This document shows positions 7,767 to 13,248 of a stretch of DNA of 13,539 bases, one piece after another. Both the position numbers and the translations under genes were made by a program. Under the pieces are notes generated by a model. That model made no database searches. It was given only the letters and a program-made list of their open reading frames with translations, and was not told where the DNA came from. The first letter of the stretch is position 1. Every line of letters begins with the position of its first letter. The stretch lies in contig QMKT01000033.1 of NCBI GenBank assembly GCA_003646505.1, forward strand, positions 1-13,539. The letters are read 5' to 3'. Source of the stretch: Campylobacterota bacterium (GTDB lineage: Bacteria; Campylobacterota; Campylobacteria; Campylobacterales; Sulfurovaceae).

Positions 7767-8204
7767 TTAATTCTCCGTTCTTACTATTAGACTTTTTGGT
7801 AGATCAAACTGTTCTATAAGCTCTTTTTCTCTTAGTCTCATTTCCCCACTGTCAACTTCATGATCAAAGCCAAGTAGGTGAAGCATGCCATGTATAAAGA
7901 GTAAAGAGAGTTCATTTTGTTCACTGTGATCAAAATAGGCTGCTTTATCTTTTACAAAGGATGCGGCTATGATGATGGAGCCTAGAGGCATACCAAAAAT
8001 CGACTGCTCGGTAAAAGGTGCATCCATAGGAAAAGAGAGTACATCTGTGACAGTGTCTTTACCTCTATGTTCTTTATTGAGTATCTGCATCGTTTGATCA
8101 TCTGTAATGATAAGTTCTACTTCTTTTGTTGAGAGTGCTTGTGCTATCTCTTCAAGTAGATCCAAATTGACTTCCAATGTTGTTTGATTATCTAAATCTA
8201 TCAT
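7767..8204 (-). CDS. ybeY: Endoribonuclease YbeY, 16S rRNA maturation
   Basis: YbeY is a zinc-dependent RNase that acts in 16S rRNA 3'-end maturation and in quality control of 70S ribosomes. The hallmark HGMLHLLGFDH (105-115) supplies the three zinc-binding His (105, 109 and 115). HRGKDTVTDVLSFP (46-59) carries the conserved Arg and the strand before the active site. The 145 aa matches the family. The ATG at 8204 has only a weak GGGTAAA sequence upstream. It is the first gene of the minus-strand pair and diverges from queC across about 50 bp, where both promoters must lie. Confidence 0.94.
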   Translation of the reverse strand: MIDLDNQTTLEVNLDLLEEIAQALSTKEVELIITDDQTMQILNKEHRGKDTVTDVLSFPMDAPFTEQSIFGMPLGSIIIAASFVKDKAAYFDHSEQNELSLLFIHGMLHLLGFDHEVDSGEMRLREKELIEQFDLPKSLIVRTEN

Positions 8205-8228
8205 GCTCGAAGTTTACCCTAATCTTGG

Positions 8229-8234
8229 TAAAAT
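8229..8234 (+). promoter_or_regulatory. Possible -10 box for queC
   Basis: TAAAAT lies 20 bp before the queC start and is followed by AAAGGA as a ribosome-binding site. No TTGACA-like -35 is visible, which fits the AT-rich, -35-poor promoters known in Campylobacterota. The same hexamer occurs before fabI at 10989. Confidence 0.4.
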
Positions 8235-8254
8235 GGCAGTAAAGGATTTGTATT

Positions 8255-8923
8255 ATGAACAAAACTGCAGTATGTATCATCTCTGGGGGGATGGACAGTG
8301 CTTTGTCTGCCAGAATGGCAGAAGATGAGGGCTATGAAATTATTGCTTTGCACTTTAACTATGGACAGCGAACCCAGCAGAAAGAAGTAGAATGTTTTCG
8401 TAAAGTGGCGGCTTCGGTGCATGCCAGTGAAAGTTATGAAATAGATCTGCCTTTTTTTGAGCAGATAGGTGCTTCCGCTTTGACAGATAAAAGTATAGAT
8501 GTTCCTACCGGAGGCATAGAAGAGGGTGTACCTGTAACGTATGTGCCTTTTAGAAATGGTATTTTCCTTTCTATCGCTGCGGCAGTAGCTGAAAAACATG
8601 GGGCAGAGGTTTTGTATATCGGTGTGGTGGAAGAAGACAGTTCAGGTTATCCTGATTGTCGTGAAAATTATATAAAAAAGATGCAGGATGCTATTAGCCT
8701 GGGTACTAAAGATGAGACAAAACTAGAGATCAAAATGCCTCTGGTCACTTTGAAAAAAAGTCAAATAGTGCAAAAGTCTTTAGAACTTTCTGTGCCCCTG
8801 GAAGATACTTGGAGTTGTTATAAGTCTGAAGTAATGGCTTGTGGTGTGTGTGATAGTTGTAGGTTACGTTTAAAAGGGTTTAAAGAAGCGGGTATAAAAG
8901 ACCCAATAGAATATAAGTTTTAG
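8255..8923 (+). CDS. queC: 7-cyano-7-deazaguanine (preQ0) synthase QueC
   Basis: QueC uses ATP and ammonia to turn 7-carboxy-7-deazaguanine into preQ0, the precursor of queuosine in tRNA wobble position 34. The 222-aa protein has the N-type ATP-pyrophosphatase loop SGGMDS (10-15), HFNYGQRTQQKE (33-44), YVPFRNGIF (96-104) and DSSGYPDCR (128-136). The zinc site is C188 with CGVCDSC (C196, C199 and C202). AAAGGA precedes the ATG. queD, queE and queF are not in the window. A perfect hairpin at 8957-8981 closes the unit. The other possible role, making deazapurines for DNA modification, has no support from neighbours here. Confidence 0.95.
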   Translation: MNKTAVCIISGGMDSALSARMAEDEGYEIIALHFNYGQRTQQKEVECFRKVAASVHASESYEIDLPFFEQIGASALTDKSIDVPTGGIEEGVPVTYVPFRNGIFLSIAAAVAEKHGAEVLYIGVVEEDSSGYPDCRENYIKKMQDAISLGTKDETKLEIKMPLVTLKKSQIVQKSLELSVPLEDTWSCYKSEVMACGVCDSCRLRLKGFKEAGIKDPIEYKF

Positions 8924-8956
8924 TTTTATATAGATTTAACTGAAGTAGGATAAATT

Positions 8957-8981
8957 GGTTCTATTGCTAATCAATAGAACC
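8957..8981. terminator. Perfect 10-bp hairpin shared by convergent queC and lipoprotein genes
   Basis: GGTTCTATTG (8957-8966) and CAATAGAACC (8972-8981) form a perfect stem with a 5-nt loop, CTAAT. It lies between the queC stop (8923) and the end of the minus-strand lipoprotein gene (8989). The minus-strand side continues AATTTAT, which is mildly T-rich, while the plus side lacks a T run. It is best read as a bidirectional terminator, working better for the minus strand. Confidence 0.6.
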
Positions 8982-8988
8982 TGGTTGC

Positions 8989-9360
8989 CTAGAAATGATT
9001 AGCTATGAAAGTGAATTCATATTTATATGCAGGAAACCTAGATGTACTTTGGGCTATATATTGATTTCTTGTAATTTGTCTGTCCCACAATAAATACATA
9101 TTGTTGCTAAACCATTTTCTTGTCTCTTCGTCAGTTAAAATAGGTCTAAATGATTTATATTTAGGATCATTTTTAGTACTTAGGCCAACAGCATGTTGAG
9201 CTTTCCCAAATGCTTCTTTCTTATAATCGGGTGCATGTTCATAATTTTTATACCTCTCAGGTGCTTTTTTTGTTTGTGGTGTCGAGAGTAGGCTCGAAGG
9301 ACTTGTACATCCCGAAAAACTTAAAGCAGTTAATATTGCGATGCTGATACGCAGTTTCAT
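8989..9360 (-). CDS. Small putative lipoprotein of unknown function
   Basis: This 123-aa protein begins with a lipoprotein signal, MKLRISIAIL followed by lipobox LSFSGC with lipidated Cys18, so it should be anchored in a membrane facing the periplasm. A Ser/Pro/Lys-rich linker (19-50) is followed by a soluble domain with two clusters, ILTDEETRKWFSNNMYLLWDR (its core 78-93) and FPAYKYEFTF (109-118). I recognise no family. I chose the ATG at 9360 because AAGGAA lies upstream and because it places the basic residues right before the hydrophobic core; the longer reading from 9402 adds a lysine-rich head that spoils the signal peptide. It diverges from the HemF-like gene. Confidence 0.75.
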   Translation of the reverse strand: MKLRISIAILTALSFSGCTSPSSLLSTPQTKKAPERYKNYEHAPDYKKEAFGKAQHAVGLSTKNDPKYKSFRPILTDEETRKWFSNNMYLLWDRQITRNQYIAQSTSRFPAYKYEFTFIANHF

Positions 9361-9441
9361 TTTTTTCCTTTTCTTAATGGTTGTTAATTCTTTTCTTGCC
9401 ACATTTTATCAAAATGAAATAAAATTAGCTAGCATATATGA

Positions 9442-9447
9442 TATAAT
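9442..9447 (+). promoter_or_regulatory. Consensus -10 box for the HemF-like gene
   Basis: A perfect TATAAT lies about 25 bp before the start, inside the 112-bp gap between this gene and the divergent lipoprotein. A transcript starting near 9454 would have a leader of about 20 nt with AAAGG (9459-9463) as ribosome-binding site. No -35 box is evident. Confidence 0.45.
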
Positions 9448-9472
9448 TTCTCAAAAATAAAGGCTATTATTG

Positions 9473-10459
9473 ATGAATATCTCCGCACAGTCAGAAGAGG
9501 CTAAAGAAGTAAACCTCCTTTTTTCTGGTCTGCAAGTCTATTTTGTATCAAAATTAAATGCATTGGCTTTGCAATTTGGAGAAGGTAAGTCCTGTAAGTC
9601 TGTCATGTGGGAATGTGATAAGGGTAAACATGGTGGAGGTAAACGTTATGATGCAAGAGACAAGACTCTTTTTAATCAGGCTTCTGTTGATGTTTCTCAA
9701 ATACATTATGAGGATAGAAAAAATAAAGCATTAGAGTGTGCTTCCGTTTTCTCTGTCACCATACATCCCGATAATCCACATGTACCTTCTTTGCATCTTT
9801 CTGTGTCATGGGAAAAGATGAAAGAAGAAAAAGCTTGTTGGCATATTATGGCGGATTTTAATCCTCCCATTATTAATGAAGCTGCTCTAGATCAAAATAT
9901 TTTTTCTCAAACAGTAAAAAAATCAGTAGGAAGATTTTATGAAGAGGGGATCATTAATGGAGATACCTATTTTTATATTCCTGTATTAAGAAGGCATCGT
10001 GGGGTATCTCATTTATATCTTGAAAATTATAGTACTGGAAATTTTGAAGAGCAAAAAGCATTTATCTTAGCCTTTTATGAATCTGTCATGGACTGTTACC
10101 TCTCAATTTTTTCTGCAAAATTAATGCTGCAACCTACGTATACGGAAGAGAAAAAAGAAGAACAGCTTGCGTATCATACCCTCTATCTATTTCAAGTCTT
10201 GACAGAAGATAGAGGTACAAGAACCGCTTTACTTGAGCATGATAAGAATGATGTAGGTATTTTGGCTTCATTACCTTCTCATATCAACAGGGATATTTTA
10301 TCTTTGTGGGGCGAGAAAATGCCTGCACCACAAGACCTTCTGCTGAAGCAGATATTGAAAGTTTTACCAAAAGCAGTGCCCACACCTGTCGATGAAAAGT
10401 GTAAAAAATTATTGGCCAATACCATTCGAAAACATTATAAAAAATACCCTATAGAGTGA
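9473..10459 (+). CDS. Divergent HemF-family (oxygen-dependent coproporphyrinogen oxidase-like) protein
   Basis: The 328-aa protein follows the HemF layout from end to end. HGGGKRYD (53-60) matches the early Gly-rich motif, SVTIHPDNPHVPSLHLSV (94-111) the VSLVIHPxNPyxPtxHxNvR motif, D128 in WHIMADFNP the Asp of GGGxDLTP, YFYIP and RRHRGVSH (166-180) the HRGxxRGIGG region, and TEDRGT with LASLP (244-268) the DRGTxFGLQTGGRTExILMSxP region. HemF oxidises coproporphyrinogen III to protoporphyrinogen IX with O2 in heme synthesis. Here GGG before D128, the Arg of NVRFF, GGIFFDDL and FGLQTGGRTE are all changed, so activity is doubtful. I chose ATG 9473 over TTG 9470, with AAAGG 9 nt upstream. It overlaps the convergent asparaginase gene by 11 nt. 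Confidence 0.7.
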   Translation: MNISAQSEEAKEVNLLFSGLQVYFVSKLNALALQFGEGKSCKSVMWECDKGKHGGGKRYDARDKTLFNQASVDVSQIHYEDRKNKALECASVFSVTIHPDNPHVPSLHLSVSWEKMKEEKACWHIMADFNPPIINEAALDQNIFSQTVKKSVGRFYEEGIINGDTYFYIPVLRRHRGVSHLYLENYSTGNFEEQKAFILAFYESVMDCYLSIFSAKLMLQPTYTEEKKEEQLAYHTLYLFQVLTEDRGTRTALLEHDKNDVGILASLPSHINRDILSLWGEKMPAPQDLLLKQILKVLPKAVPTPVDEKCKKLLANTIRKHYKKYPIE

Positions 10460-10937
10460 ATTTACCGTTTATTCTGTCTTTTTTTATCTGGGTATGTTCA
10501 CCCATCACACCATTCATAGCAATATAAACACCTTCCTCTTTTAGCGCATTAAGATACCCATACGCGCAACAGAGGTTTGCAGTTGCTTCGACCGGGTCAA
10601 TACTGTAAGGGACCATTGCCCCTGTAAGTACAATAGATTTTTCCAGTTCCCCATCAGAAAGGTACTCAGCTGTGAGAGACATGGTATCCGTACCGTGAAT
10701 AATAATAATATGCTCATGGTGAGTATGGTTTATGGTGGCCAGCAGTTCCATTCTGTCATGGGTTGTAATATCAAGACTGTCTTTTCCAATGATATTGATA
10801 ATTTCAAATTCACAAAGCCATTTTGATGCTATATCTTCAAGTGACTTTGATGTTGAATCTACATACAATGTACCATTGAGAGGATCATAACTTTTATTAA
10901 ATGTGCCGCCAGTGTTGATTATGAGTATTTTACGCAT
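10449..10937 (-). CDS. One-domain asparaginase-family protein (N-terminal domain only)
   Basis: Type I/II asparaginases hydrolyse asparagine to aspartate and ammonia. This 162-aa protein covers only the N-terminal catalytic domain of the usual 320-350 aa. NTGGTF (8-13) holds the first catalytic Thr, HGTDTM (80-85) the second Thr-Asp pair, LTGAMVPY (104-111) and PVEATANL follow, and MNGVMGEHTQIKKDR (140-154) supplies the catalytic Lys equivalent. The ORF ends shortly after that Lys, so all visible catalytic residues are kept but the C-terminal domain, which completes the neighbouring active site in tetramers, is missing. No start of that domain is visible further along the minus strand, where the HemF-like gene lies opposite. 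It diverges from fabI. It may be a natural short form, not a broken gene. Confidence 0.82.
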   Translation of the reverse strand: MRKILIINTGGTFNKSYDPLNGTLYVDSTSKSLEDIASKWLCEFEIINIIGKDSLDITTHDRMELLATINHTHHEHIIIIHGTDTMSLTAEYLSDGELEKSIVLTGAMVPYSIDPVEATANLCCAYGYLNALKEEGVYIAMNGVMGEHTQIKKDRINGKFTL

Positions 10938-10988
10938 ATGATTTCTTTCATTTTAACTATTTCTTCTTTTATTTTACCTCAATGATGA

Positions 10989-10994
10989 TAAAAT
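10989..10994 (+). promoter_or_regulatory. Possible -10 box for fabI
   Basis: TAAAAT lies 28 bp before the fabI ATG, in the 85-bp gap between divergent asparaginase and fabI genes. AGAGGAAG follows just before the start as ribosome-binding site. No clear -35 is seen. Confidence 0.35.
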
Positions 10995-11022
10995 TATGTA
11001 ATTTATTTTTAGAGGAAGTTTT

Positions 11023-11847
11023 ATGGTAATGAAGGGTAAAAAAGGTGTTATCTTAGGTATCGCCAATAAAAAATCTATTGCGTATGGTATTGCAAAAGCA
11101 TGTCAAGAGCAGGGTGCCGAAATGGCGATCACTTTTCTAAATGAAAGATTTGAGCAAAAGCTTGCACCTATTGCTGAAGATCTGGAGTGTGGAGCAAGAC
11201 TTTATCCTTGTGATGTATCTAAACCAGAAGAGATCAAAGCACTCAGAGAGTCTTTGGAAAAAGACATGGGGCAGATAGACTTCATCGTACATTCTATAGC
11301 CTTTGCTCCTAAAGAGGGTTTGAGTGGCCGTTTCTATGATATCTCTAAAGAGGCATTTGATGTGGCTATGGATATTTCAGTCTACTCACTCATCGAAATT
11401 GTGCGTGAGTTAAAACCTATACTCTCTACCAGTTCATCTGTATTGACATTGAGTTATTATGGTGGGGTGAAATACATTCCTAACTACAACCTCATGGGTG
11501 TGGCTAAAGCGGCGTTAGAGATGACTACTAAGTATTTGGCTGAAGATCTTGGTAAAGATGGTATACGTGTTAATGCTATCTCTGCAGGACCTATTAAGAC
11601 GCTTGCTGCTGCGGGAATAGGTGACTTTGGATTCATGCTCAAATGGAACAAGGCACATGCACCACTCAAAGAAAATGTCACTATTTCCCAAGTAGGGAAT
11701 TCAGGTATGTACCTGCTCTCAGACCTGAGTTCCGGTGTAACAGGTGAAGTGCACTATGTAGATGCAGGGTATAACATTATGGGTATGCCTGCTGTAGCGT
11801 TTGATGATGAGGGGAAACCACACATTGCCTGGAATGGTGAAAAATAA
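11023..11847 (+). CDS. fabI: Enoyl-[acyl-carrier-protein] reductase (NADH) FabI
   Basis: FabI reduces enoyl-ACP to acyl-ACP, the last step of each round of type II fatty-acid synthesis, feeding phospholipids and lipid A. The 274-aa short-chain dehydrogenase-fold protein shows the FabI cofactor motif GIANKKSIAYGIAK (12-25), CDVSKPEE (63-70), SIAFAPKEGLSGRFYD (91-106) and the catalytic Y155-x6-K162 (NYNLMGVAK). YY at 145-146 sits where the second conserved Tyr of FabI lies. The FabI-type Y-x6-K spacing separates it from FabG (Y-x3-K). The substrate loop reads GPIKTLAAAGI (about 195). AGAGGAAG supports ATG 11023; ATG 11029 is also possible. It is convergent with the next gene, only 2 bp apart. 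Confidence 0.96.
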   Translation: MVMKGKKGVILGIANKKSIAYGIAKACQEQGAEMAITFLNERFEQKLAPIAEDLECGARLYPCDVSKPEEIKALRESLEKDMGQIDFIVHSIAFAPKEGLSGRFYDISKEAFDVAMDISVYSLIEIVRELKPILSTSSSVLTLSYYGGVKYIPNYNLMGVAKAALEMTTKYLAEDLGKDGIRVNAISAGPIKTLAAAGIGDFGFMLKWNKAHAPLKENVTISQVGNSGMYLLSDLSSGVTGEVHYVDAGYNIMGMPAVAFDDEGKPHIAWNGEK

Positions 11848-11849
11848 AT

Positions 11850-12920
11850 CTAAAAAAATCTCTTTACACTTTTAAAAGGGAGAAGCAATAATGATGTCAG
11901 ACTCAAGATAAGTATGAGAATGGTGTCATTGAGATGTTTCATCAACCACAATAACACTTTCCAAACCTCACCTTTGTAACCTACTTTAGCATACGCTTTC
12001 ATACGCTTGGTTGTTTTAATAAAATGTTTCTCTCCACCTTTGAGTAATTGTCCAAATCCATGTACACCATACGTTGAGGCTGCTTTTACTGTGCTTTTGT
12101 TGTACTGGTTAAAAGTGTCAGCATGGGTTAAAAGTTTCTTCTTAGAGATATCTACCAAAGTAAGACTCTCTTTCCCATAACGTTTACTAAGTTTAGTCAT
12201 TCCCTGAAGTTCTTTCATGTTATTGGTACGGGAAAGAAGCTTTAGTGCATCTTTCAGTCCCACTTCTTTACGTAGCGTATCCAAACTTTTAAACAATGGT
12301 TTTATGCTTGAGAGTTTTTTGGTTTTTCGTATGCTTTTGGCTTCTTTCACCACATGGAGACTAAGCCATGCTGGGATAAGGTTACTCTTGTGACCCATTT
12401 TTAAAGCCGAGACCCCACTTTTAGCTACGGAAGAGCCACCAAATGTAAAGAAAGTACTTACCGTGGCTACTAAGCCAATGGTCGAAAGGGAGACCAAAAC
12501 GCTGTCTACCTTTTCATTATGGTAGTAGTGTTCCCCTTCTATGGCAAGATCTCGCAGGTCACCGATGAGAAAAAAGTCTGAACCAATAGCTGAGATCTGA
12601 CCAGACAGCTCATCACTGGTACCGGTGCTTATTCCCTCAGCGATTTTAGTACTTCTGTAGCTTAGGCTTGTTCTTTTTTCTTTGATCTTATCGAGCAACG
12701 GTTGTGCTTCAGGCATTTGTTGTACATAGTCAAACTGTATAAAGTAAGAAAGGTATTCCTGTGCATCTGCATACTTATCTTCTGTCATCAGTATTTTAGT
12801 ATGAGGCAAGGGGTCTACATGTACAAGTGTATGGTAAGCATAGGTATGCTTTTGGTAGAGTACAGTAGCACTCAAAAGTATGAGGCACAGAAGTGAAAGT
12901 TTATAAAAAAGTTTTAGCAT
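11850..12920 (-). CDS. Unclassified three-helix membrane protein
   Basis: The 356-aa protein has an N-terminal hydrophobic segment (about 5-22, signal anchor), a central one (about 139-161, VDSVLVSLSTIGL onward), and a C-terminal one (about 332-348) ending in the basic tail KSVKRFF. Between the last two lies a strongly basic, Lys-rich, mostly helical region (about 175-315). A GD-RDL core (GDLRDL, 120-125) sits just before the central helix and is followed by FTFGGSSVAKSG (158-169). I recall similar GD-RDL plus hydrophobic-stretch proteins only as unnamed conserved proteins in other proteobacteria. I preferred ATG 12920 to TTG 12935; neither has a good ribosome-binding site. Its upstream side borders the inverted-repeat element, which may affect its promoter. 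No function is proposed. Confidence 0.75.
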   Translation of the reverse strand: MLKLFYKLSLLCLILLSATVLYQKHTYAYHTLVHVDPLPHTKILMTEDKYADAQEYLSYFIQFDYVQQMPEAQPLLDKIKEKRTSLSYRSTKIAEGISTGTSDELSGQISAIGSDFFLIGDLRDLAIEGEHYYHNEKVDSVLVSLSTIGLVATVSTFFTFGGSSVAKSGVSALKMGHKSNLIPAWLSLHVVKEAKSIRKTKKLSSIKPLFKSLDTLRKEVGLKDALKLLSRTNNMKELQGMTKLSKRYGKESLTLVDISKKKLLTHADTFNQYNKSTVKAASTYGVHGFGQLLKGGEKHFIKTTKRMKAYAKVGYKGEVWKVLLWLMKHLNDTILILILSLTSLLLLPFKSVKRFF

Positions 12921-12969
12921 AGGGTATTGTAGCAAGTAAAGATGGTAAAATACAAAAAATAAAATAAAA

Positions 12970-13000
12970 GGGGATCTCTAATAATAGGTGATACTCACAA
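12970..13000 (+). repeat. Left terminal inverted repeat, 31 bp
   Basis: It starts GGGGATCTC and ends GATACTCACAA, and is an exact reverse complement of 13205-13235. Immediately inside, the two sides stop matching (CATC against TGGG), so the boundary is sharp. Confidence 0.9.
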
Positions 13001-13095
13001 CATCTCTAGCTTTTGTATAGACTAGGCACTCTTTTGAAGTCCTAGCCGTAGCTAAGTCAAAAAAGAGTAACGACGTATAGGCGAAAGCTAGTGAT
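13001..13095. repeat. Nested imperfect inverted repeat, left inner arm
   Basis: CATCTCTAGCTTTTGTATAG (13001-13020) is an imperfect reverse complement of the stretch at 13075-13095, which ends AAAGCTAGTGATG. Inside it, ACTCTTTTGA (13028-13037) pairs with TCAAAAAAGAGT (13057-13068) with a 2-nt bulge, and TAGC-CGTA-GCTA forms a small terminal hairpin. Together they give a long cruciform-like arm. Confidence 0.6.
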
Positions 13096-13105
13096 GCCCA
13101 AAGGG

Positions 13106-13204
13106 TGGGCTTTGCAAACGTAATCTTTCACAAGATACTTACTTCATCTTAGCTATGGCTAGGATTTGAAAGCCTCTTGCAAAATCTTACATTTGCAAAG
13201 CCCA
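13106..13204. repeat. Nested imperfect inverted repeat, right inner arm
   Basis: TGGGCTTTGCAAACGTAA (13106-13123) matches the reverse complement of TTACATTTGCAAAGCCCA (13187-13204) with one mismatch in 18. Inside it CTTTCA (13125-13130) can pair with TGAAAG (13167-13172). The loop contains CTTAGCTATGGCTAGGA, which is complementary to the loop region of the left arm. Confidence 0.6.
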
Positions 13205-13235
13205 TTGTGAGTATCACCTATTATTAGAGATCCCC
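13205..13235 (-). repeat. Right terminal inverted repeat, 31 bp
   Basis: This is the exact reverse complement of 12970-13000. It ends in CCCC directly before the AAAAGG ribosome-binding site of the methyltransferase gene. It contains TATTAT at 13219-13224, reading outward, which could act as a -10 box. Confidence 0.9.
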
Positions 13236-13248
13236 AAAAGGCTCTTTG

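Larger units (their letters stand above)
12970..13235. mobile_element. MITE-like non-autonomous element with perfect 31-bp terminal inverted repeats
   Basis: The 266-bp segment is bounded by GGGGATCTCTAATAATAGG... at 12970-13000 and its exact reverse complement at 13205-13235. Both flanks read AAAA (12966-12969 and 13236-13239), which would be a 4-bp target duplication; with shifted ends AAAAG or AAAAGG is also possible, and the A-rich flanks make this weak evidence. It holds no transposase and no convincing ORF. Size, perfect ends, intergenic place and internal secondary structure fit a miniature inverted-repeat transposable element moved by a transposase in trans. The parent IS family cannot be assigned by eye. 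Alternatives are a structured RNA or a regulatory double hairpin, but a perfect 31-bp match favours a mobile origin. Confidence 0.68.
12921..13248. other. Divergent intergenic region occupied mostly by an inverted-repeat element
   Basis: This 328-nt gap lies between the minus-strand membrane-protein gene and the plus-strand methyltransferase gene. The first 49 nt are AT-rich, with TAAAAT at 12946-12951 as a possible -10 box facing the methyltransferase. The next 266 nt are the element described separately. Only 13 nt remain between the element and the ATG, holding the ribosome-binding site AAAAGG at 13236-13241. No protein or tRNA is seen in it. Confidence 0.7.

Noticed and set aside
7005..7790. 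Two plus-strand ORFs of about 110 aa
   Set aside because: They lie antisense to the antiporter gene, whose alpha repeats are clear; they are mirror reading frames.
8219..8599. 126-aa minus-strand ORF
   Set aside because: It is antisense to queC, which has full catalytic motifs.
9361..9402. Upstream start for the lipoprotein (adds 14 residues)
   Set aside because: The extra Lys/Arg-rich head is not part of a normal lipoprotein signal, and AAGGAA supports the ATG at 9360.
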